Assembly (NCBI GenBank): GCA_003116975.1
Contig: BGKB01000033.1
Span: forward strand, 372,001 to 436,000
Direction: 5' to 3'
Source: Aurantiochytrium sp. KH105
Lineage: Eukaryota > Sar > Bigyra > Thraustochytrida > Thraustochytriidae
Length of the DNA stretch: 64,000 bases
The position numbers and the translations under genes are program-made. Shown piece by piece: positions 27,715 through 37,787 of this stretch; the first letter of the stretch is position 1; every line of letters begins with the position of its first letter. Under the pieces are notes generated by a model. That model was not told the DNA's origin. It searched no databases and saw only the letters and a program-made list of their open reading frames with translations.

Positions 27715-30165
27715 ATGGCGAGCGCACCGAGCTCACCCGAGACTTCGCGCGCTGCTTCGCCGCTGCCAACACCCCAGACGGTAGCGTCAAACAAAAGCCG
27801 CGAGTCCGGGTTTTCGGAAATCTCCACGCGCTACGAACCGACGACGCCTGGCAGGTTGCTCCAGTTTCAGACGCCTTCGAGCGAGGTATCCACGCCAGCC
27901 AGCGAGGTCATTCGCCGCGCCGTGAGCGCTAAAGGATCGGGCGCGACGACTCACTCCGAGGCCAGACTCGATCGCGACGCGGAACAATCCTCGTACGAGA
28001 CGGAAACCCCGCTGCGGTTCGGAAATGTATCCGCTCTCTCTGCACTCTCAACGCCCCAGTCCACGCCGTCGCCTTCTCGATCCAAGACGTCTGCGGGAAC
28101 TTCTTTGCAGCAGCCCACATTCGAAGCCTCCCTTTGTGCGGCGCTCCAGAGCCAACTCGCATTGAGTCCCTCAGGCGAGTCCTCTTCCTCGCCGCAGCTG
28201 CCTCGAGCCATGCTTGATTCATCTGGCGAGGCGGACGTTTCCTTTCACTCCGCCCGCCAGTCGACAACTTCGGATGAAGCAGCGGGAGCGAGCCCGTCCA
28301 CAGCCTTCTCGCAAAGTTCTTCTTTTGTCGCGGATCAATCCACCGCAGACAGCCTCGCGGACCGCTTTGCGGCCGTGGTCTCGGTCAATGACACGAATGA
28401 AAAAGGGGCTACTCCCACGCTGGTCGCTACGCCCTTGCCTCCAGCAGAAAAGTCCGCACCGATTGTCGTGTCTCTCTTGAGCGATGACTCTGATGAAGAC
28501 GACCGTGACGACGATGGTCATGAAAGTGACAGCGACTTTGTGCTCGACGAAAGTGCCGAAAAGGCGTCCGTCACAAGCTGGGCCGAAAGCCCGATCCAGG
28601 TGCCCACTCGCAGCAGCACCCAGCTTCGACGCCGTGCTGCTCGCCAAAATTTCTCTATGTCCTTTTCCACTTGCGCAAACAACCACGCTTCCGACGAAGA
28701 CGAAAATGACGAAAGCGATTCAAACACTGCCGACGCAAAGACACTGAGCGCGGCTGGACTAGGAGCAGCCGCTGCTCAAGACGATGCATCACCTTCAACT
28801 ACGTCTCCTGGTCCGCCTTTGCCACCTTCTGCGAACAATGTTTCAGCATCCGAATTTGACAACGACAGTCCACTCCCACCGCCAAAATCCACTGTCAAAC
28901 GTTTGCGCAAGCACAAAAGGGTCGTCTTCTTGTCGTCGAGCTCTGAAGATGAGGGAGAGGATATCGATCTCTACGACACAAGCGGCGGCGAAAGTGAAGA
29001 GCAAGAAGACGATGATGAGCAAGATGAAAATCTTGCAGGCATTGCTAATATGAGCCTTGGTGCAGATAGCACGGCCACAAATGAAAAGGTCGGCGTGCGG
29101 AAAACCCCAAAGCGGTCCGCAGCGACAAAAATGCAGAATCTTGACGCCTACGACCTCGAAGATTCCTTCATTGCCTCGGAAGAAGAGGATCAGAGTGAGG
29201 ACGAAGACGAAGACGAGGACGAAGACTACCAGGTTGACGACGAAGAAGACGACGACGACGATGACGACGACGACGCTGATTCAGAATACGAAGATTTCGA
29301 GGATGAAAATCACGGCCGTAGGACATCGCGCAAGAACAAATCGAATGAAGAAGTCGTGTCGCTGAGCTCGAGCGACAACGAAGACCTCGAAAACGACACT
29401 GAGGACGACGCCGCAGCTTCCCTCTCGCGAGCTACGGCTGCTGCAGCGCGCGAAGCGCCAACGCAATTCACTAGCGTTCCCGACCACGTGAAAATCACAA
29501 GGGCGAATCAGGATCGGTACACGCAATTACTCGTAAAGGAGTTCAGTGCTGCCGTTTTTGACAATAAAATACCTGCAGACATTGAAGTCACATGGAATCC
29601 TCGCATGACCAAAAGTGCCGGCTACACGTACACCAAGACAAAAGATGGGGAGCGTCGTGCACGCATTGTGCTGTCGACCAAAGTGTTGACCACGGGAAAA
29701 CGTCTTAATACAACTCTTTTGCACGAACTTTGTCACGTGGCCGCCTGGATCGTTGACTCAAGTCAGCGTCCTCCGCACGGCCGTGTCTTTGCAAAGTGGG
29801 CGACCCGGGCAACGGAGGCTTTCCCTCAATACAAGGTAACAACTTTGCACTCGTACAAGGTTCACGCGCCTTTCCGCTACAGCTGTTCAACTTGTCAGAG
29901 CGAATGGCGGAGGCACAGCAAGTCCATTGACGTCGATGCTCAGGTCTGCGGCAGGTGCTCGGGCCGTCTGGTCTTTCTTGGAGAATTCGACGAGGATGGA
30001 AACAAAAAGGCAGCACGCAAGAAAACAGCATACCAAATCTTTGTACAAGAGAATTATAGCACCGTACAGAAGGAGCTCGGACTCACGAGTGCCTCCTCGG
30101 TCATGAAAGTTCTCGCTGAGCGGTGGCGCGCCGCAAAAGCAGATGGTGCTGGCCCATTGGAATAA
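27715..30165 (+). CDS. GCNA: GCNA-type SprT metalloprotease with SUMO-interacting motifs
   Basis: An 816-residue protein of the GCNA/ACRC family, which acts on DNA-protein crosslinks. The first 580 residues are acidic and Ser-rich and include three hydrophobic-acidic motifs that look like SUMO-interacting motifs: IVVSLLSDDSDED (about 249), VVFLSSSSEDEGED (403) and VVSLSSSDNEDLE (547). The SprT domain follows: LLHELCHVAAW supplies H670, E671 and H674, and H688 in PPHGR is the likely third ligand. A zinc ribbon (C724, C727, C745, C748) and a C-terminal HMG-box-like segment (AYQIFVQENY, from about 772) complete the family order. The ATG at 27715 (CACCATGGCG) has strong context; an ATG at 27442 would add 91 atypical residues. 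Its end is 104 bases from the convergent RAB3GAP1 end. Confidence 0.9.
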   Translation: MASAPSSPETSRAASPLPTPQTVASNKSRESGFSEISTRYEPTTPGRLLQFQTPSSEVSTPASEVIRRAVSAKGSGATTHSEARLDRDAEQSSYETETPLRFGNVSALSALSTPQSTPSPSRSKTSAGTSLQQPTFEASLCAALQSQLALSPSGESSSSPQLPRAMLDSSGEADVSFHSARQSTTSDEAAGASPSTAFSQSSSFVADQSTADSLADRFAAVVSVNDTNEKGATPTLVATPLPPAEKSAPIVVSLLSDDSDEDDRDDDGHESDSDFVLDESAEKASVTSWAESPIQVPTRSSTQLRRRAARQNFSMSFSTCANNHASDEDENDESDSNTADAKTLSAAGLGAAAAQDDASPSTTSPGPPLPPSANNVSASEFDNDSPLPPPKSTVKRLRKHKRVVFLSSSSEDEGEDIDLYDTSGGESEEQEDDDEQDENLAGIANMSLGADSTATNEKVGVRKTPKRSAATKMQNLDAYDLEDSFIASEEEDQSEDEDEDEDEDYQVDDEEDDDDDDDDDADSEYEDFEDENHGRRTSRKNKSNEEVVSLSSSDNEDLENDTEDDAAASLSRATAAAAREAPTQFTSVPDHVKITRANQDRYTQLLVKEFSAAVFDNKIPADIEVTWNPRMTKSAGYTYTKTKDGERRARIVLSTKVLTTGKRLNTTLLHELCHVAAWIVDSSQRPPHGRVFAKWATRATEAFPQYKVTTLHSYKVHAPFRYSCSTCQSEWRRHSKSIDVDAQVCGRCSGRLVFLGEFDEDGNKKAARKKTAYQIFVQENYSTVQKELGLTSASSVMKVLAERWRAAKADGAGPLE

Positions 30166-30269
30166 ATGGCGCCGCCATGTACCGAAATGCCCCGCCCCGC
30201 ATTGCCCCGCACTGCCCCGTGCCGTGCCGGACTCGGTCTAATTTTTGTTTGGTTTTTGGCTTTACGAGC

Positions 30270-33200
30270 TTACGCGAATGACGTCTCGGTGAGTGAGGTC
30301 GCCAGAGTAAACGAGCTTTGTGTCATGGAAACAAACATGCGATTCGCACCCGGACGGACCCACGTTGCGCCCTGAAAGCTGCCTCGACGCGCCAAGGCTC
30401 GCAGCACAAACTCGCGCCTGTCCGGATTTGGCATGGCCAAGGAATCCATTGCTGATTCCGGAAAGAGCAGTGAACGGACATGCTGTCGCTCCGTGCCCGC
30501 GACAGTCTCCAAAGTTGTTGCGAGACGGCCAGTCGCTTCGTTTTCTGCCAACATGCTCTCCGCCACGGTTGCTGGGAATTTGTGCAGCAACGATGCCGCA
30601 AGCCCTAAGAGCAGTTCAGTACGCTCGAGTCCATCGAGAGCGCTCTCGCGAATGGCGCACTGCACCTTTGCTTCTTCGGCCCAGCCTCGCCCACGACGAG
30701 AGGGCGACGCCGGCGACCCAGGTCCGTGGCGCCTTGCGTCGAGCCTCGTGAGGTGCGCCGAAGCCGACATGAGGCTGCGCCCCAAGAGAGCATGGATCTC
30801 AGCATAGTCATCGAACGAGTCCGTCGCGCTTCGGAGAACATGAACGGCTGATTGGAGGCCCACGACAAAGATGTCTTCGAGAGCGTCCTGTGGCGGTACG
30901 GTCTCAAAGTAATGTAGTAATTTTTCGGCCTCGGCCTCGTATGAAAATAGACTTGAGTCCCTGGCCACTTGCTCGCGAAGCGTTTCAGCTTTGGTCTCGT
31001 TCCAAAGCTTGCGCCAATAATCTCCCAGCATGCGAGCTCGGCCCTTGCATCGCTTAAAGTCTTCAAAGACGGCGTCCGGATTAGCAGTCTTAAAGGCAGC
31101 AATCTCGGAGCGCAGCGACTTTGACAGCATGTCGCGGTGCAGATCGGCCGTGTTTTGCTTCATTGCCAACGATGCCATGAGCTCGGTGCGCTCCCGCGCC
31201 ATGTCCTCTGTCATGAGACAGGTCTCCAAGGTCCACGGCATACGCATCCCTGCCACCATTTGCACGCGCGTTGGGGACCCCGGTCCTGCAGAGGCTGCGT
31301 CGAAAAAGGTGTCCGAGCCTTCTTCGAGACCAGCTTCTTGCTCCGCTTCTGCTTCCGCATCAGCTTCTTCTCCATTATCCTTTTCGTCTTTAGAGGAGGT
31401 GGAGGGTGAGAAGGAGGATGTTGCCGCCGCTGCTGATGAAAGGTTTCCCTGATCTTTTGCGTGCTCAAATTGAGAGTGCGCACGACATGAAATGCAAATG
31501 TTGAGAAGCACGAGTTTCTGGTGCAGCAGGCAATCGCGGTGATCCACCGGTCCAGCAATTTCCATTTGCTGATCCTGATGAATGGGAATGAGCACGGCAT
31601 TGTCCCAGTACCAACGAAGCTCCGCCACAAACGCGCGCCACAGCGCAGAAACGGCACTCATGCTTGCGCCAAACTCGGGAATCACGCGCAGCGCAAAAAT
31701 CGACAGCAATGAGCCTTCTGGCGCACCCTTGTAGGTTGTGCCGTTGCCAGACGATGATCTTGCCATTTGCACGCTCGGCGTTGACGAACACAGCCAGCAA
31801 GCGGTGCAGGATCGCTGGAGCTCGTTAAAATGACCACCTTTTGAAAAGGAGGAACTCGAGGGCGTCCAGGACGAGGACGCGTCAATATCCAACGATGAGT
31901 CCATGTGTCCAGCTTCTATGAGAATTCGGGCCTTTGCATCCCTGAATTCGTGATTGGTCAACGATCCGTTCATATAAAGCTCTTTGAGACGCATGAGCTG
32001 CTCGAGCACAGTGCGAGGAAGCTCTTCTTCGTGCGAAGCTGTGAAAAGATCTTTGATGAGATCGCGTACGCGCTCATTCTCTAAAGAGGTGTTGCGCGCA
32101 CCGCGCCCGGCACGTGGGGGCGCATTCATGGGCCCACCTGGTTGCACAGCACCGCTTTCCGATCGCAAATGCATGTCAAAATCCCCAAAGGCGCGCGCTT
32201 CCTCATCCTCCTCGTCTTCAATGACTGTTGGAAGCCTCGAGAGCATCGAGTCATGAAAGGTCTCGCTCATGGAGGCTTCGACGAGCCTCTGCAAAAAGCG
32301 CACGGACCACGTGAGCGGGCACGATGCCTCGCCTTCGGGTGAGTCAAAATCATGTTCGCTCTCCGCATCCTGCTCGTATTCCTCGGTCGCATGGTAGCTC
32401 CCTTCGACGCGTCTGCTCGGTCCACGGGCATCGAGTTTGTCCAACGAGACTTCGACGACCCAGATAGGCGCCGATTCGGGCATGAGCGTGGATATAGTTT
32501 CGTTATCGACCACATCCTCGTCAGCAAAGGGCGGCCAGATGACTTGAAGACTGACGCTTGCGACAGGGTCAGAGAGCGGTCCCCACAAGGGAGGCCGTCC
32601 TAGCCCGCCGCGAAGCGCGACAATGCTTGAAGGTTTTCCAAAATGGTCGATGTGCAGCCTCCAGCCAAGATCACTGTCGTGCCACTCGGTCCAGTTCGTA
32701 GCTCTTGTCTGCGCATCGAGCGTCGGTGGCGTCAGCAAGGCCGGATTCCAGATACGGCGACCTTCGTACGAGTATCTCACGCTCACAAGGACGTTGCCTT
32801 CTGCCAAGAGCTTGTCTGGATTTGCCATGGTCAAGTCGTTTTCTAATGTCTCGGCGGAGTGCTCGCTGCTCTCACTCTCATTGTCGTCGGTCATGACATC
32901 AGCTGACACCGCGACACCTGCAGCTGCAGCCGCCGCTGCAGCATGGGACAAGGATTCACGACTACTCCGAGCGTTCGCTCGCCACCCCGATGGCGGGCTC
33001 GCCGAAGCAGAAGAGGCGTGTTGCGATCTCTGCCATCCAATCTTACTTCGGAAGAGCCTGCACACGCCGCCGAGCGAGTGCAGAGGTTTGGGAACATCGC
33101 CAATGCGCTGCTCGACAGAGTTGAAGTGAATCACCGTGCCAGGACTGCTGTCCGCGCTCGCAACCCAGGTACCAAAGTAAGAGATTGTCGAAGCATGCAA

Positions 33201-33947
33201 ATTTGGAAGGAGCTTGGCCAAAGCCCCTTGGAGACGTTTTCGAATGGCGTAGCGTCGTCCTCGATCGCGACCACCTCGCGCCGCGCTACTCGAGCCGCTA
33301 TCGAGAGCACCGCGGGGCACCGGTACAAAGCAGGGCACCGGTCGAGCACACGTTGGAAGGGCCAAAGAGGCGCTTGAAAGGAGCAATGAAACATCGTTGA
33401 GATTGGCACGGCGCTGTGTCGGGCTCAAGACAACATATTCTGCGACGCCAAAGAGCTGTTCGAGTGCATAAGGCTGTTCAAGAGGTGCAAACGTGGCGCA
33501 TTTGGTCAGGAGCATTATTTCTGCAAGCGAGAGACGAGCCTCGACGGGGCTTTTGGGTGCACGAGCGAAAGCTCCTTCGGGGTGCGGCACGTAAAGCACG
33601 GAGAATCGATCTTTGCCGAGGGGCAATTCCTCGGCTTTGAAGCTCGTGGATTCCTCGCTCGCATCGTCGCTCTCGTCAGAGTCTCCTTCCGATACGTGGC
33701 TGTCAGCATCGCCGTCATCGTCGTCGTGCGATGCGCGGCGAATGCGCGGACCCGCGGCGGGAGACGGCGGCCTTGTGCTGCTGCGCAAGGTCGTCTCCGA
33801 GAGGCCCCATTGCGCTAGCAGCATCTCGAGCGCCGCGACAAAGGTTTCTGCCGCACTCGCGTTCGAGTAGTCCGCCCACTCGGGAGCGTCGGCTCCTGCG
33901 TCGGCGTCCACCTCCACGGCCGCGTCCTTTTGTCTGGTGCTCGCCAT
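30270..33947 (-). CDS. RAB3GAP1: Rab3 GTPase-activating protein catalytic subunit
   Basis: A 1225-residue protein matching the RAB3GAP1 family from end to end. In animals this subunit, with RAB3GAP2, activates GTP hydrolysis on Rab3 and exchange on Rab18. Landmarks are ANLNDVSLLLSSASLAL near residue 180, NEFRDAKARILIEAGH-type helices in the middle, and SLRSEIAAFKTANPDAVFED with KLLHYFETVPPQDALEDIF toward the C-terminus, where the human protein has SFKAANPGCCLEDF and KVLHYLAIQKPADLARHLLP. The end, REFVLRALARR to LTETSFA, also lines up. Disordered acidic linkers break the domains, and a Glu-rich stretch lies near residues 850-880. The ATG at 33947 is clean. I did not assign the catalytic Arg with certainty. 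Confidence 0.9.
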   Translation of the reverse strand: MASTRQKDAAVEVDADAGADAPEWADYSNASAAETFVAALEMLLAQWGLSETTLRSSTRPPSPAAGPRIRRASHDDDDGDADSHVSEGDSDESDDASEESTSFKAEELPLGKDRFSVLYVPHPEGAFARAPKSPVEARLSLAEIMLLTKCATFAPLEQPYALEQLFGVAEYVVLSPTQRRANLNDVSLLLSSASLALPTCARPVPCFVPVPRGALDSGSSSAARGGRDRGRRYAIRKRLQGALAKLLPNLHASTISYFGTWVASADSSPGTVIHFNSVEQRIGDVPKPLHSLGGVCRLFRSKIGWQRSQHASSASASPPSGWRANARSSRESLSHAAAAAAAAGVAVSADVMTDDNESESSEHSAETLENDLTMANPDKLLAEGNVLVSVRYSYEGRRIWNPALLTPPTLDAQTRATNWTEWHDSDLGWRLHIDHFGKPSSIVALRGGLGRPPLWGPLSDPVASVSLQVIWPPFADEDVVDNETISTLMPESAPIWVVEVSLDKLDARGPSRRVEGSYHATEEYEQDAESEHDFDSPEGEASCPLTWSVRFLQRLVEASMSETFHDSMLSRLPTVIEDEEDEEARAFGDFDMHLRSESGAVQPGGPMNAPPRAGRGARNTSLENERVRDLIKDLFTASHEEELPRTVLEQLMRLKELYMNGSLTNHEFRDAKARILIEAGHMDSSLDIDASSSWTPSSSSFSKGGHFNELQRSCTACWLCSSTPSVQMARSSSGNGTTYKGAPEGSLLSIFALRVIPEFGASMSAVSALWRAFVAELRWYWDNAVLIPIHQDQQMEIAGPVDHRDCLLHQKLVLLNICISCRAHSQFEHAKDQGNLSSAAAATSSFSPSTSSKDEKDNGEEADAEAEAEQEAGLEEGSDTFFDAASAGPGSPTRVQMVAGMRMPWTLETCLMTEDMARERTELMASLAMKQNTADLHRDMLSKSLRSEIAAFKTANPDAVFEDFKRCKGRARMLGDYWRKLWNETKAETLREQVARDSSLFSYEAEAEKLLHYFETVPPQDALEDIFVVGLQSAVHVLRSATDSFDDYAEIHALLGRSLMSASAHLTRLDARRHGPGSPASPSRRGRGWAEEAKVQCAIRESALDGLERTELLLGLAASLLHKFPATVAESMLAENEATGRLATTLETVAGTERQHVRSLLFPESAMDSLAMPNPDRREFVLRALARRGSFQGATWVRPGANRMFVSMTQSSFTLATSLTETSFA

Positions 33948-34295
33948 CTCGCTCGAAGAAAGTGGTTTGGGAATTGTCGCAAAAGTTCGCGGTGTGGTCG
34001 GTCGCTATTGGTCGCTTGCAAGCGTGCAAGTGGAAAAATCAAGATCTCCTCCGATCTTTCCTCATCATCGCCGCGCGCATGGTCGATGGCAAAAGATCTG
34101 AAGCTTTCGGGTCTTTGGGGAAAGAGGGAACGTGAAGGAGAGTGGTATCGTTTTTTGTTTTTTGGTATCGATTGTCATTGTCGTGGTCATCAAGACCGTC
34201 TTACTCGTCTCCATAGATGGGTTTAAAAAAAGAGAAGAAAAAGAAGAAGAAGAAGAAGCTCACTCACAGTGTCAGTCAACAGGAAATTTTACATT

Positions 34296-35840
34296 TTACA
34301 TGGTATCCGGATCGTCATCGGTGTCATCATCGTTATCGTCGACGCCATTAGCATCATCGAGCTGATCAAGACCGTCGATGGGCCATTCGTCTTCTTTCTC
34401 GCCGCCATAGCGAACATTGAGAAGGTGCGGCGGCACATCCTGACGTACAACAGAAAGATCAGTGGCAAAGAGAATTTTGTCGCGCACGACAGGGTCGATA
34501 GCACCCTTGATCACGTTCCAGGCCATGCGGAAGATGGCAGGGACATTGAAAAGAACGAGCTTCTTGAGCGTCTCCGGATTTTGGTCTTGGACAACATGAA
34601 TGAAGGCAAAAATGATCTTCCTCGCCTTGGTGCTCATGTGCTTGCGTGGGGAGTAGCCTTGCATATCGATAAAGATGACGCCACGCTCAACCTCTGGGTC
34701 AATAACGGAGAGATTGATTTCGAAAAAGTAGGCCACGTACTTGACGAACTGTGTGACGGAATCAAAATCGGCTGGATCAAATTTACCAATCTGGACCATT
34801 GTAATGGGCTCGCCGTCAAAGGTGTTTCCAGATCGACGGGTCATTCCGGATTGGAGTGGCTTTGCAATTTCGTGAGCTCGCACCTTGGCCGGAACGACTC
34901 TGTCGCGCCATTCCAAATGATTTTGCAGCATGGCACTCGCCTTGCTCACATTGTAGTCTCTTGCGCGCAGAAAGCGCAAAAAGGTCTGATCGTTGAGGCG
35001 AAAGGTGCCAATGTCCTCATCAAGCTCGATGCAGGAGGCGTTCGCAAAGATGCTGCGCATTTCCTCGAGGGCAGCGAATTCCTCTGGGTCCAAAGCATCG
35101 ACGAGGCCTTTTATGAAGCGCTCCTTGGCCTCAATGTACTTGGAGTCGCGGGTGCGGTCGACAACAACCCCGTTGGCGAGCTGAGGACGCACAGAGGTGG
35201 TTTGCTCATCGGCAGCATCCCTGTCCTCTGGGTCGGACAACTTGGCATTTTGCGCGACCAGGTCCTCCCGAGCAGCACGCCATTGCGCAACGGCTTTGGC
35301 GATTTGCGGGCGCGTCCGCGGCGGGTCGATCCGCGCGGCAGCGTGCTGGAAGTACAAGAGGGTTGAGCATATGACTATGGCGAGTGCGCCAATGACGGGT
35401 CCATGGTCGGGCCCAAGGTGCACTGTGGCGGCCCATGCGAGGACGACGAGCGCCAGCGCAGCCTGGAAGCGCGTCAGGGTCTTGCGCAGCGCATCAAAGT
35501 TGCTCTTGGCACGGTTTTCCTCGAGAGCGGCGACGTCGGCCGCCTTGCGCGCGAGCTTGTCGCAGAGCTCGTACTGGCGCGAGTTGAGCTCCTCGGCGCG
35601 TTCGAGGCGCGCGACGAGACGGGCATTTTCCTCTTCGAGGTTCGCGCGCGCCGTGTCCACCTGCTGGAGCTCCCTCGCGAGCGCCTCGGCCCTCTCCCTG
35701 AGCGCCGTCGAGGTCTTGCTCGCTCCTCCGCCGCCGCGCAGCGACCGCGTCACCCTCTGCTTGAAGCTGCGCGAGGACCGCACGCTGCTGCTGCTGCCGC
35801 TGATGCTGTGGCTCGGCGCCTCCACCGCCGCCTCCGTCAT
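34296..35840 (-). CDS. Sec14-like CRAL-TRIO protein with coiled coil and membrane hairpin
   Basis: A 514-residue lipid-transfer-type protein. An N-terminal Ser/Arg-rich stretch leads to a coiled coil (residues 45-120: ALRERAEALARELQQVD and onward). Two closely spaced hydrophobic segments follow (about 126-165: ALALVVLAWAATVHL and GALAIVICSTLLYF), probably a membrane hairpin. The CRAL-TRIO N-domain (FLRFLRARDYNVSKASAML) starts near 245, and the lipid-binding CRAL-TRIO domain (about 320-480) has GVIFIDMQGYS and FNVPAIFRMAWNVIKG. A poly-Asp tail ends the protein. Sec14-family proteins present or exchange phosphatidylinositol and other lipids. The gene is on the same strand as RAB3GAP1, 349 bases upstream of it. 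The ligand is unknown. Confidence 0.87.
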   Translation of the reverse strand: MTEAAVEAPSHSISGSSSSVRSSRSFKQRVTRSLRGGGGASKTSTALRERAEALARELQQVDTARANLEEENARLVARLERAEELNSRQYELCDKLARKAADVAALEENRAKSNFDALRKTLTRFQAALALVVLAWAATVHLGPDHGPVIGALAIVICSTLLYFQHAAARIDPPRTRPQIAKAVAQWRAAREDLVAQNAKLSDPEDRDAADEQTTSVRPQLANGVVVDRTRDSKYIEAKERFIKGLVDALDPEEFAALEEMRSIFANASCIELDEDIGTFRLNDQTFLRFLRARDYNVSKASAMLQNHLEWRDRVVPAKVRAHEIAKPLQSGMTRRSGNTFDGEPITMVQIGKFDPADFDSVTQFVKYVAYFFEINLSVIDPEVERGVIFIDMQGYSPRKHMSTKARKIIFAFIHVVQDQNPETLKKLVLFNVPAIFRMAWNVIKGAIDPVVRDKILFATDLSVVRQDVPPHLLNVRYGGEKEDEWPIDGLDQLDDANGVDDNDDDTDDDPDTM

Positions 35841-36629
35841 GCTCCAGCTCCCGTGCGCGCGCGCGGCCGGCGGAATGGAATGGAATGGAGTGGAATGGAA
35901 TCGATCGGGGTCTGCGATTCTGCCGCAAAGCTTGCAGTACTACTAGCTCGGGTAGTACCACCTGTGCTCGATGGTCTGTCTGGTCCTCCAGCCGCAGTCC
36001 TGCTGTATTACTATAGTACTATACCGGTATGAGGCGTATACAACCAAGGAGCGCGCACTGCTTGCTCGAGACGGTGTCTGTCTACGAGGTGCGGATTACG
36101 TACCCAAGACGCGATGGGACCCACACGCCCACCTTGGACTCGAAAGAGAGCGCCGAGTTCGGGCCTTCGAGCGAGCGAGGTCCGTCTCGAGGGCGGCGGC
36201 GGCGTCGAGGACTTGACTTCCCGGCGCTGCGCCGCGCTGCCGACCGAGCTGGGTCTCGTCGCCTTGTTAGGGCTGCGCGCGTGCAGCGTGGAAGTGCGAC
36301 CAAGTAAGTGCGAGGCGATCGGAGCAGCGGGCGACCCACTCGGCCTGGACCGGGTGGAAGAGGGACTGCGACGGCAGGAAGGCTTTGCGGGAATGGACGC
36401 AGCGGCATCAGCAGCGGATGCAGCGAGAGTGCGCATTATTTGTTGCAACTTGATGAATGCGTGGAAGGTGGGTGGGTCATCACTGGGATGAGTCGATGTC
36501 AAAGATGGGGCCGTTTCGAGAGGGCCATGCACAAGCAGTGAGGGGTTTCGGGCGAAGACAAGCGGGATGGTGTACGGGACTTGAGGGGACAATTGTTGCT
36601 GTTGATGGATCGAGGCCACCTTTGTAATA
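35841..36629. other. Spacer upstream of the Sec14-like gene
   Basis: 789 bases. Near 35872-35905 is a run of GGAATGGAAT-type units. Open frames cover both strands (36011-36619 minus, 36114-36491 plus) with Ala/Arg/Ser-rich products. The plus-strand frame has a slightly protein-like C-terminus (VRIICCNLMNAWK), and a donor-like GTAAGT occurs at 36304. Neither is good enough to call. Confidence 0.4.
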
Positions 36630-37787
36630 TTATGGGTTGGTCGATTCGGAGATGCGCAAGTCCATGAGGTAGAGAATGCTTGCGAGTGAAGACGGGCCGA
36701 CTTTAAAGGTGGCGCCCTCGGCGTCTGTCACGTTGTGCTCTGCGTACGCCTCGACATGCACCGCCGTGCAAGCAAACTTTTCGCAGACGGTGGCAGTCCA
36801 TGGATTGGTGGCCTCGATTACGACGAAGGCAAAGTCCAGCGTCCGGAACCGCTGCATGGACGCCACGAAGGCCATCTCTGCGGCTGCGGGTGTGTCGCCA
36901 GCAATCATAAAGTGGTGACCCACCTTGTTATTCGCCCAAGCAGCAGCGAATCCATCAAGATGGTTTGCGCAAAATTGCAGCGCCTCGGCATCCTGTTTTG
37001 CCAAGAGGGTGAAAATAGGCAGCAGACCCGCGGGAGGGTCTGCCTCTTGCTCGTTTGTCTTATCGAGCGGAGCCATGATCTCATTGAGTGCAGCGGCAAC
37101 ACGAACGTCGGTAATCTTGTCATCCTCTTCACTTTCTTGCAGGATGATGACCGAGGTGTTGAGCACTTCTGGCTCGCGGATGATGGACCGAACGAAGCTT
37201 ACCTCGTCGCTTGTCGTGAGCACACCATGCTTGATGAGATGGGCGGTCATTGGTTCCTTTTGCGCGAACTTTTCCGCGACATATACAGCCGTCTCATCGG
37301 CGAGCTCGTTCGAGACGGTTCCAAGTGTCACCACCTTGAAGCTAGCGAAAGCGTGACGGCTAAGCGCTGCTGCTGACTTTTCAGGGTACGTTTCTATAAG
37401 TTGGGGTGCAGCGAGCAGCCCGGACATGCAATTTACGTCTCCATTTGTGCGAAGGGCCTCGAGGTCTCCTTCTTCTGTACACCGTGTCTTGATCGCAGCC
37501 ACTTCGTCCGCGCGTACGTCCAGAACGAGCGCCGCTTGGCTCGCAATAAATCCGTACTGCTTGTGCTTGCGAGACAACGTGACCCTTGCGTTGACCTTGT
37601 CCTCTTCCTCGGCGGGCGTGAGCTTGACGTCGACCTGCGCTGTCTCAAAGGCGTCGGCGTTGCGCACAAGGGACGGGTGCCGCGGCGTCACCACCGTCGC
37701 CTCCGCGCGGGCAGTGGAAGGCATCATCTTCTCTCGCGACCCAGTCCGCGGCAGCATCTGAACGCGGTAGGAATCCTGTTTGTCCAT
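36630..37787 (-). CDS. Unknown protein, possible GNAT fold at C-terminus
   Basis: A 385-residue protein from the ATG at 37787 (MDKQDSYRVQMLPRTG). The frame is open a further 84 codons upstream without an ATG and with atypical sequence. The C-terminal half contains MIAGDTPAAAEMAFVASMQR, FAFVVIEATNPWTATVCEKF and ACTAVHVEAY in that order. This resembles the last helices and strands of GNAT acyltransferases, where E-x-T-N-x-x-T/S-x-x-x-C/F-E-K-x-G/A closes the acetyl-CoA site. I do not see the usual Q/RxxGxG/A loop. The N-terminal half has no recognised motif. If a transferase, its substrate is unknown. Confidence 0.6.
   Translation of the reverse strand: MDKQDSYRVQMLPRTGSREKMMPSTARAEATVVTPRHPSLVRNADAFETAQVDVKLTPAEEEDKVNARVTLSRKHKQYGFIASQAALVLDVRADEVAAIKTRCTEEGDLEALRTNGDVNCMSGLLAAPQLIETYPEKSAAALSRHAFASFKVVTLGTVSNELADETAVYVAEKFAQKEPMTAHLIKHGVLTTSDEVSFVRSIIREPEVLNTSVIILQESEEDDKITDVRVAAALNEIMAPLDKTNEQEADPPAGLLPIFTLLAKQDAEALQFCANHLDGFAAAWANNKVGHHFMIAGDTPAAAEMAFVASMQRFRTLDFAFVVIEATNPWTATVCEKFACTAVHVEAYAEHNVTDAEGATFKVGPSSLASILYLMDLRISESTNP

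Noticed and set aside
36011-36619. Minus-strand frame starting MASIHQQQQ
   Set aside because: Ser/Pro/Arg-rich, overlaps other open frames of equal quality on both strands, and no similarity is visible.
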